Below are positions 6,096 through 10,018 of a stretch of 10,018 bases of DNA, piece by piece; positions within the stretch are counted from its first letter, which is position 1; each line of letters starts with the position of its first letter. The position numbers and the translations under genes are program-made. Below the pieces are notes generated by a model. It saw only the letters and a list, made by a program, of their open reading frames with translations. It had not been told where the DNA came from and searched no databases. Source of the stretch: Spirochaetaceae bacterium (lineage in GTDB: Bacteria; Spirochaetota; Spirochaetia; SZUA-6; Bin103); assembly GCA_028818385.1 (NCBI GenBank), contig JAPPNY010000061.1, positions 36,799 to 46,816 on the forward strand, written 5' to 3'.

Positions 6096-7211
6096 CTACG
6101 CCGACCACGCGTAGCGCCGAGCCACGCGTCCGGCAACGCGGGTGAGCACCTCGTACGGAATCGTGCCCGACCAGGCCGCCACGTCGGCTCCGGTCGGGCC
6201 GCCGGGGCCGAACAGGACCGCCCGGTCACCGACGCGCACCGTCGGGCGCGGACCCACGTCGATCATGCAGTGGTCCATGCACACGCGGCCCGCAAGCGGG
6301 TAGCGATCGACGCCGATGCGTACCTCCGGCAGCGCCGCGCCACGTCCGCCGGGCCACGGGTACCCGTCGCCGTAGCCGGCCGCGATGGTGGCGATCACCG
6401 TGTCGTGCGCAGCCCGGTACTCCTGCCCGTACGAGACGTGATCGCCGGCGCCGACGCGGCGCAGCGCGGTCACGCGCGTGGAGAGCTCCATGACCGGCTT
6501 GAGTCGGCCCTGCAGGCGGCCTCCGAACGACGGATCGTAGCCGTAAGCGGCCAGCCCGGCCCGTACCAGGTCGAGGTGCGACGCGGGCACCGCGGCGATC
6601 GCCGCAGAGTTGGCCGCGTGCAGGACCAATTCCGGGAGGTGCGGCCGCACCTCCCGTGCGCGAACGACCAGTTCCGCGAGCTGGCGCCGTGTCTGCTCCA
6701 GGTCCGCTGCATCGGCCGCGGGGAAGTGAGTGCAGATGCCCTCCAGCCGGACACCGTTCAGTTCCGTGATCGATCGGGCGACGGCGACGGCTTCGGCCGG
6801 CCGGCAGCCGGAACGATGCATGCCGGTGTCCAGCTCGAGATGTACCGGCAGCGGCGGGCCGCCGCGGTTGGCGGTGCCGATCGCACGCACCGTGGCAACG
6901 TCGGCGCAGACCGCCGACAGCCGCCAACGGGCCACGTCCCCCGCCTGATCGGGCACCGTGGGACCGAGCAGCAGCACCGCACCGCGGATGCCCGCCTCCC
7001 GCAACTCGCGCCCCTCGTCGACCGAGCTCACGGCCAGGAGGTCCGCCCCGCCGGGGGCGGACGCCGCCCGTGCCGCCCGGACCGCCCCGTGCCCGTACGC
7101 GTCGGCCTTGACCACAAAGCACACCCGTGTGGCCCGCGGCACGTGCGTGCGAATCGCCGCGAGATTGTGCCGCAGGTGGTCGAGCCGTATACGGGCTACG
7201 GCGGATGCCAT
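6096..7211 (-). CDS. alr: Alanine racemase
   Basis: Alr interconverts L- and D-alanine with PLP and supplies D-Ala for peptidoglycan. The 371-residue protein has the PLP-lysine motif VVKADAYGHG (Lys35), TGMHRSG with Arg133, the second-base motif SYGQEY with Tyr261, GYGDGYP (279-285) and GRVCMDHCMIDVG (308-320), covering both the N-terminal barrel and the C-terminal beta domain. The residue that in Geobacillus Alr is the carbamylated Lys129 is Glu126 here. ATG 7211 is the only good start; AGGA touches it directly, too close for a normal Shine-Dalgarno. A promoter-like pair ends 10 bases upstream, so the mRNA may be leaderless or nearly so. No partner gene is co-directional next to it. Confidence 0.95.
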   Translation of the reverse strand: MASAVARIRLDHLRHNLAAIRTHVPRATRVCFVVKADAYGHGAVRAARAASAPGGADLLAVSSVDEGRELREAGIRGAVLLLGPTVPDQAGDVARWRLSAVCADVATVRAIGTANRGGPPLPVHLELDTGMHRSGCRPAEAVAVARSITELNGVRLEGICTHFPAADAADLEQTRRQLAELVVRAREVRPHLPELVLHAANSAAIAAVPASHLDLVRAGLAAYGYDPSFGGRLQGRLKPVMELSTRVTALRRVGAGDHVSYGQEYRAAHDTVIATIAAGYGDGYPWPGGRGAALPEVRIGVDRYPLAGRVCMDHCMIDVGPRPTVRVGDRAVLFGPGGPTGADVAAWSGTIPYEVLTRVAGRVARRYAWSA

Positions 7212-7217
7212 TCCTGT

Positions 7218-7252
7218 CGGGAGTCTGTCGGATCGGCCGAGTCAGCGGCAAA
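7218..7252 (+). repeat. Half-copy of element Y upstream of alr (copy C)
   Basis: CGGGAGTCTGTCGGATCGGC at 7218-7237 is followed by CGAGTCAGCGGCAAA (7238-7252). It matches the ilvC half-copy across about 35 bp with small gaps, and the left arm of the full Y palindromes. The right arm is missing. Confidence 0.8.
7222..7251 (-). promoter_or_regulatory. Repeat-borne promoter-like pair before alr
   Basis: On the minus strand TTGCCG (7251-7246) and CAGACT (7227-7222) are 18 bp apart and face alr. The -10-like box ends 10 bases before the ATG. Both boxes are imperfect; the main support is that the same pair sits before ilvC. Confidence 0.4.
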
Positions 7253-7288
7253 TCCCGCGGCAGCAGCCCGGTTCGCGCCGGATCTGGG

Positions 7289-7312
7289 GGGACCGTGCAG
7301 AGGTCCCACGGT
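7289..7312. promoter_or_regulatory. Two overlapping, mutually exclusive hairpins
   Basis: GGGACC (7289-7294) can pair with GGTCCC (7302-7307). Alternatively ACCGTG (7292-7297) can pair with CACGGT (7307-7312). The two 6-bp stems share bases and cannot coexist. The site lies between the alr start and the amidohydrolase remnant. It may be an operator-type palindrome or a small switch, or chance in GC-rich DNA. Confidence 0.3.
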
Positions 7313-7366
7313 AGATGCTATGACAGGGCATCGACCTCCCCCGCGGCGGCCCGCCGGATCAGGGCC

Positions 7367-7488
7367 ATGACACGATCCTGCTCAAGGCGGGGCTGATCGC
7401 CACCCCGGGCGGGCGGTTCGTCGCCGATCTGTCGATCCGCGATGGCTGGATCGCCGGGGTCGGTGCCGGCGGAACCACCGCACAGCGG
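7367..7488 (+). pseudogene. N-terminal coding remnant of the amidohydrolase, start codon out of frame
   Basis: From 7369 the frame of the downstream gene encodes 40 residues that begin DTILLKAGLIATPGG and contain IRDGWIAGVGAG, a typical N-terminal beta-sandwich of dihydropyrimidinase/dihydroorotase proteins. No ATG, GTG or TTG lies between the in-frame stop TGA at 7321 and GTG 7489. An ATG at 7367 sits exactly one base out of register: adding one base after it would give Met-Asp-Thr-Ile. This is either a one-base deletion, a sequencing error, or a rare CTG start at 7378. Confidence 0.6.
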
Positions 7489-8313
7489 GTGATCGACGCC
7501 ATGGGAATGATGGTGCTGCCCGGCTGGGTGCTGCCGCTGGTCCCGGCCGATTCGGCGGCAACGCCCCCACAGGAGCGGCTCGCACACGCCGGGATCACCT
7601 GCGCCGGATGGGCGGATGCCGAGCCGCGCCAGCCGTCGTGCTGCGACGTGGTTCCGATGGAGCTGATCGAAACGGACGATCAGATCGCCTGCGCGCCGCG
7701 AACGATTCACGAGCGCGGACGAACGGCGTTCGTGCTGCCGGCGCGCCGCGGAGCCCCCCTGCTCGATGCCGCCGCGCAGGCGCTTGCCCGGCTGCGGGCC
7801 ACGCTCATCATCTCCGTGGATGGGGATGAGGATGCGGCGGTCGAGGCCGCCAAACGCGCCGCGACGCATGGAGGCCGGGTAGCGGCCGGACCGCTCCGCG
7901 AGGCAGCGGCGCTGCGTCGTGCCCGGAGCGCGGGGGCGCTGACGGCCACCGATCCCGCGTGGCTGGTCGATGATCCCCACCTGTGGCGGCTGGTGGCGGA
8001 CGGCACCGTGCGGCTGCTGATGAGCACGTCCGGGCATCCGCCTGGCGTCGATGCCCTGTATCGATCCGGTCCCGCCCGCGGGCTGGCCGGGCCGGAAGCG
8101 CTGGCGGCGCTCCTCGGCGCCTGGCCGGCCGCGCTCCTGGGCTGCGGGACCAAGGGTCTGCTCGCCCCGGGACGGGAAGCGGACGTGTGCCTGCTGGAGC
8201 CGTCCGGTGGCAGCGCCGTCATCGTGGAGACGCTCCTGCGCGGAGCCGATGCGCGCAGCCCGCACGGACGGACGATCCGCGCCGAGCCCGTGGACGGCCT
8301 GCCGGCACGCTGA
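7489..8313 (+). CDS. Degenerate dihydropyrimidinase/dihydroorotase-like amidohydrolase, probably inactive
   Basis: The 274-residue frame follows the cyclic amidohydrolase layout but has lost its chemistry. VLPGW (9-13) is followed by VLPLVP where the family has D-x-H-x-H, so both barrel histidines are gone (Leu17, Pro19). Residues 103-136 resemble the strand-helix ending in the CPHYL-type segment but have no His. LWRLVADGTVRLLMSTSGHPPG (165-186) resembles the LW-ALADG...TDHAP block without its catalytic Asp. LLGCGTKGLLAPGREADVCLLEP (216-238) is the usual C-terminal beta-sandwich return. With the upstream 40 codons it would be ~315 residues, well short of the ~420-470 typical of the family. 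It is either a pseudogene or a non-catalytic homologue, like the inactive dihydroorotase that partners aspartate transcarbamoylase in some bacteria. GTG 7489 is only the first formal start. Confidence 0.6.
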   Translation: MIDAMGMMVLPGWVLPLVPADSAATPPQERLAHAGITCAGWADAEPRQPSCCDVVPMELIETDDQIACAPRTIHERGRTAFVLPARRGAPLLDAAAQALARLRATLIISVDGDEDAAVEAAKRAATHGGRVAAGPLREAAALRRARSAGALTATDPAWLVDDPHLWRLVADGTVRLLMSTSGHPPGVDALYRSGPARGLAGPEALAALLGAWPAALLGCGTKGLLAPGREADVCLLEPSGGSAVIVETLLRGADARSPHGRTIRAEPVDGLPAR

Positions 8314-8328
8314 CGAAACGCAGCTTCC

Positions 8329-8344
8329 GGCAGGGTCACCTGCC
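8329..8344. terminator. Possible hairpin terminator after the amidohydrolase remnant
   Basis: GGCAGG and CCTGCC form a perfect 6-bp stem around GTCA, starting 15 bases after the stop codon. There is no T tract on either side, so intrinsic termination is doubtful. Confidence 0.3.
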
Positions 8345-8542
8345 CGCCGCCAGCCGCCACGATCTCTTCACGCATCGCGGAAGCCATTCGGGCGGCTCCT
8401 TCGTCCGCGGGACAATTCGCAGAATCGCGTGGGTTTTCGTGAAATGCCGTTGCTCACAAGGAAACAGCGGCGGAGATTTCATACGCGATGAGAGGGTGGA
8501 GCACACCAGGTATGGTGCCCGGCACGGCAGTCAGGGCAGTTA

Positions 8543-8568
8543 TGGACTGTTTGATCCAATTCGGTCCA
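8543..8568. promoter_or_regulatory. Candidate operator upstream of the first TetR gene
   Basis: TGGACTG (8543-8549) and CGGTCCA (8562-8568) form an inverted repeat with one mismatch around 12 bases, ending 14 bases before the ATG. TetR-family proteins usually bind such palindromes close to their own promoter, so autoregulation is plausible. The left arm overlaps a GTTATGGACTGTTT motif that has a counterpart before the second TetR gene. Confidence 0.4.
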
Positions 8569-8582
8569 AGATAGGGACGGTC

Positions 8583-9197
8583 ATGGCCAAGCGAGGAAGA
8601 AAGCGAACGCCCTTCGATGTCGGCGCCGCCCTTGGCAAGGCGACGCGGCTGTTTCGGACCCATGGATACCGGGGGACATCGATCCAGGACATCGTGGACG
8701 GTACGGGCATCAGCCGCGCCCGGCTCTACGAGACGTTTGGCGACAAGCAGGGCTTGTTCCTGACGGTGCTGGAGCGCTACGGGCAGGAGTACGAGCTGGG
8801 TCGCCTGGCCGAGTCGGCTCGCACGCGGTCGCCGCGCAAGGTCATCCTGAACGCCTTCGAGTCCATCGTGTCGACCGCCCCCGAAGGGGGAGTCGGCTGC
8901 CTGATGATCAACACGGCGCTGGAGGTTTCACCGAGGGACGGTACCGTTGCGGAATTGGCTCAACGTGGGCTCTCGGAAATCGAACGCAACTTCCGCGCCT
9001 CCGTGGAGGCCGGCAAGGCTGCCGGAGAGGTCGCGGCGGCAGTGGACGCGCCCCAGACCGCAAGCGCCCTGCTGTCGCTGCTGATCGGGCTCCACGTGCT
9101 TGCGCGCAGCCGTCCCGAGCCGGAACTGCTGAGCGCCATCGCCGCGCAGGCAGCAGTCCTGCTTGGGTCACCGGGCCAGGCAAGCACCGGTCCGTAG
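8583..9197 (+). CDS. TetR/AcrR family transcriptional regulator (1)
   Basis: This is a 204-residue one-component repressor-type protein. The N-terminal helix-turn-helix is clear: AALGKATRLFRTHGYRGTS (15-33), then IQDIVDGTGISRARLYETFGDKQGLF (34-59), the standard TetR DNA-binding domain. The C-terminal ligand/dimer domain has GCLMINTALEVSPRD (105-119) and LLIGLHVLARSRPEPELL (166-183). The ligand and targets are unknown. ATG 8583 is preceded by AGGGA 5 bases upstream, so the longer open frame to its left is not used. The stop TAG at 9195 is the first edge of repeat element X. The protein is clearly homologous to the convergent TetR gene at 9356-9931 (shared GCL..NTALE and VLARSRP), so the two are probably an old duplication or a functional pair. 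Confidence 0.92.
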   Translation: MAKRGRKRTPFDVGAALGKATRLFRTHGYRGTSIQDIVDGTGISRARLYETFGDKQGLFLTVLERYGQEYELGRLAESARTRSPRKVILNAFESIVSTAPEGGVGCLMINTALEVSPRDGTVAELAQRGLSEIERNFRASVEAGKAAGEVAAAVDAPQTASALLSLLIGLHVLARSRPEPELLSAIAAQAAVLLGSPGQASTGP

Positions 9198-9250
9198 CGA
9201 AAAGTGGGGATCGGCCGAAAGCGGAGCCGCAGGCGACGGTTTCGGGGCGC
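9197..9250. repeat. Hairpin repeat element X, copy B1
   Basis: This is the same module as 3411-3468, starting at the last base of the TetR(1) stop codon. The core hairpin is 9215-9245: CCGAAAGCGGAGCC, loop GCA, then GGCGACGGTTTCGG. It is slightly more diverged at its 5' end (AAAAGTGGGGATC) than copies A and B2. Confidence 0.85.
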
Positions 9251-9252
9251 TA

Positions 9253-9298
9253 GGAGTCTGTCGGATTTGCCGCGCCAGGGGGAAAGCCGACAGACTCC
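9253..9298. repeat. Palindromic repeat element Y, copy B
   Basis: GGAGTCTGTCGG (9253-9264) and CCGACAGACTCC (9287-9298) form the same perfect 12-bp stem as copy A, with the same 22-base spacing. The inner small hairpin is broken here by a C-to-G change. Confidence 0.9.
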
Positions 9299-9300
9299 GA

Positions 9301-9358
9301 CGCGAAAGGTGGGGATGGGCCGAAAGCGGAGCCGCAAGGCGACGGTTTCGGGGCGCTA
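9301..9358. repeat. Hairpin repeat element X, copy B2
   Basis: This follows Y as in copy A. The 9251-9358 block matches 3361-3467 with only four substitutions and one inserted base that I can count. The inserted base turns the apical loop into GCAA (core 9320-9351), a GNRA-type tetraloop. Its last three bases are the complement of the TetR(2) TAG stop. Confidence 0.9.
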
Positions 9359-9931
9359 TCCCAACAACGCCTGGACCTGGTGCTCGATCGATCGCAGCAG
9401 CGGCTCATCCGGCCGGCTGCGGGCGAGCACCAGCACCGCGATGGACAGGGCCAGCAGCGTCTGCGCGGTGCGCGACGGATCCAGGGTCTGCGGGACTTCA
9501 CCACACGCCATGGCCTGCTCCAGATAGGTACGAAACAGCGCCTCCTGCTGCACGAATATCCCGTTCACGATCTGCGCGATCTCATCGTCATGCGGCGCCA
9601 GCTCAAGCGCCGTATTGACCACCAGGCACCCATCGCACGACTCGCCGGTCACCGCCCTTTCGACGATGGTCCTGAACGCGGTCACGATCGCCAGCCTGGG
9701 GGAATCCGGCAGGCGTACGCCTTGGAGCGCTCCCCCGTTGCTTACATAGTGCTCCAGGGCGGAGAGGAACAGCGCGCGCTTGTTCCCGAACGCGTTGTAG
9801 ATGCTCGCCCGGCCGATCCCCATGCAGTCCATCAGGTCCTCCATGGAGGTCGCATCGTAGCCGTGACGCCAGAACGCGCTCATCGCGCTGCTCAGCGCCT
9901 GCTCGGGTTCGAACTGCTTACTTCTCGGCAT
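9356..9931 (-). CDS. TetR/AcrR family transcriptional regulator (2)
   Basis: This 191-residue repressor-type protein has a full TetR helix-turn-helix: ALSSAMSAFWRHGYDATSM (12-30), then EDLMDCMGIGRASIYNAFGNKRALF (31-55). The C-terminal domain has DGCLVVNTALELAPHD (100-115) and LVLARSRPDEPLLRSI (167-182), aligning with the TetR(1) protein in the same places. Cys36, Cys99 and Cys102 are present; whether they sense anything is unknown. ATG 9931 is the only sensible start, and no good Shine-Dalgarno is seen. It is transcribed toward TetR(1), and the two are separated only by the X-Y-X repeat block. Any gene it controls may lie to the right of the window, since TetR regulators are often divergent from their targets. 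Confidence 0.93.
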   Translation of the reverse strand: MPRSKQFEPEQALSSAMSAFWRHGYDATSMEDLMDCMGIGRASIYNAFGNKRALFLSALEHYVSNGGALQGVRLPDSPRLAIVTAFRTIVERAVTGESCDGCLVVNTALELAPHDDEIAQIVNGIFVQQEALFRTYLEQAMACGEVPQTLDPSRTAQTLLALSIAVLVLARSRPDEPLLRSIEHQVQALLG

Positions 9932-10018
9932 GGCCGCAGTCCGTGAAACTAGTCATAACCGTGAGAGCCTTTTGCAAAACCACCGAGATAGCCGGATTAC
10001 TGAGAGGATAGAGGCCAA
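9932..10018 (-). promoter_or_regulatory. Upstream region of the second TetR gene
   Basis: These 87 bases are more A+T-rich than average. On the plus strand CCGTGA occurs at 9941-9946 and 9959-9964 around an ACTAGT core (9948-9953). On the minus strand GTTATGACTAGTTT precedes the start by about 20-30 bases and resembles GTTATGGACTGTTT before the first TetR gene. A regulator-binding site is likely here, but I cannot define a full promoter. Confidence 0.4.

Larger units (their letters stand above)
8314..8582. other. Intergenic region before the first TetR gene
   Basis: These 269 bases are less GC-rich than the rest. They hold the hairpin at 8329-8344 and the palindrome at 8543-8568. I find no convincing gene. 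A short minus-strand frame beginning near 8387 reads like MASAMREEIV but continues antisense to the amidohydrolase and is not supported. Confidence 0.6.

Noticed and set aside
7318..8265. 315-residue minus-strand frame
   Set aside because: It is antisense to the amidohydrolase frame, low in complexity and without motifs, whereas the plus frame follows a known fold order.
7983..8582. Upstream part of the open frame that contains TetR(1)
   Set aside because: It overlaps the amidohydrolase in another frame and crosses the intergenic region; TetR homology starts exactly at ATG 8583 with AGGGA upstream.
3361..9358. Repeats as a CRISPR array or insertion sequence ends
   Set aside because: There is no regular repeat-spacer series and no transposase; only dispersed palindromic units are present.
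9163..9618. Open frames across the X-Y-X block on both strands
   Set aside because: They translate the repeat twice over and are by-products of the duplicated element.

Overview
The window is about 10 kb of very GC-rich bacterial chromosome, by eye roughly two thirds G+C. It is dense housekeeping DNA. The DksA-type regulator, the 338-residue class I ketol-acid reductoisomerase and the TTGAC/TATNNT-like promoters suggest a proteobacterium, but I cannot place it more precisely. The first ~90 bases are homopolymer-rich and look like a contig end, so the 5' end of the first gene is unreliable.

Layout, left to right. (1) A putative lipoprotein with an HEXXH metallopeptidase-like motif (+). It converges on ilvE (-), the branched-chain aminotransferase. 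(2) ilvE is divergent from a short TraR/DksA C4 zinc-finger protein (+). (3) That gene converges on a minus-strand pair: trmB (tRNA m7G46 methyltransferase) and, upstream of it, a free-standing DbpA-type RNA-binding-domain protein. (4) ilvC (+) is divergent from the DbpA-like gene and converges, 15 bp apart, on alr (alanine racemase, -). (5) Next is a degraded dihydropyrimidinase-like amidohydrolase (+) that has lost its start codon and metal ligands. (6) Two homologous TetR-family regulators face each other at the right end. ilvE and ilvC are both branched-chain amino acid genes but are not in one operon. alr supplies D-alanine for peptidoglycan. trmB, the DbpA-like protein and the DksA-like protein all belong to RNA/translation and stringent-type control.

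The most unusual feature is a dispersed intergenic repeat family. Its palindromic part (Y, stem GGAGTCTGTCGG/CCGACAGACTCC) and hairpin part (X, stem CCGAAA/TTTCGG with tandem G-A mismatches) form a ~107-bp Y-X unit. That unit sits between two different convergent gene pairs, with flanking stop codons inside or at the edge of the element. Half-copies of Y sit just upstream of ilvC and alr, oriented so that each supplies a TTGCCG-(17/18)-CAGACT promoter-like pair. Two further observations stand out: a tandemly duplicated ribosome-binding segment before ilvC, and a Glu in alanine racemase at the site of the usual carbamylated Lys.

No rRNA, tRNA, CRISPR array, transposase or phage gene was seen. 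I see no clearly new multi-gene system; the repeat family is the best candidate for something undescribed.
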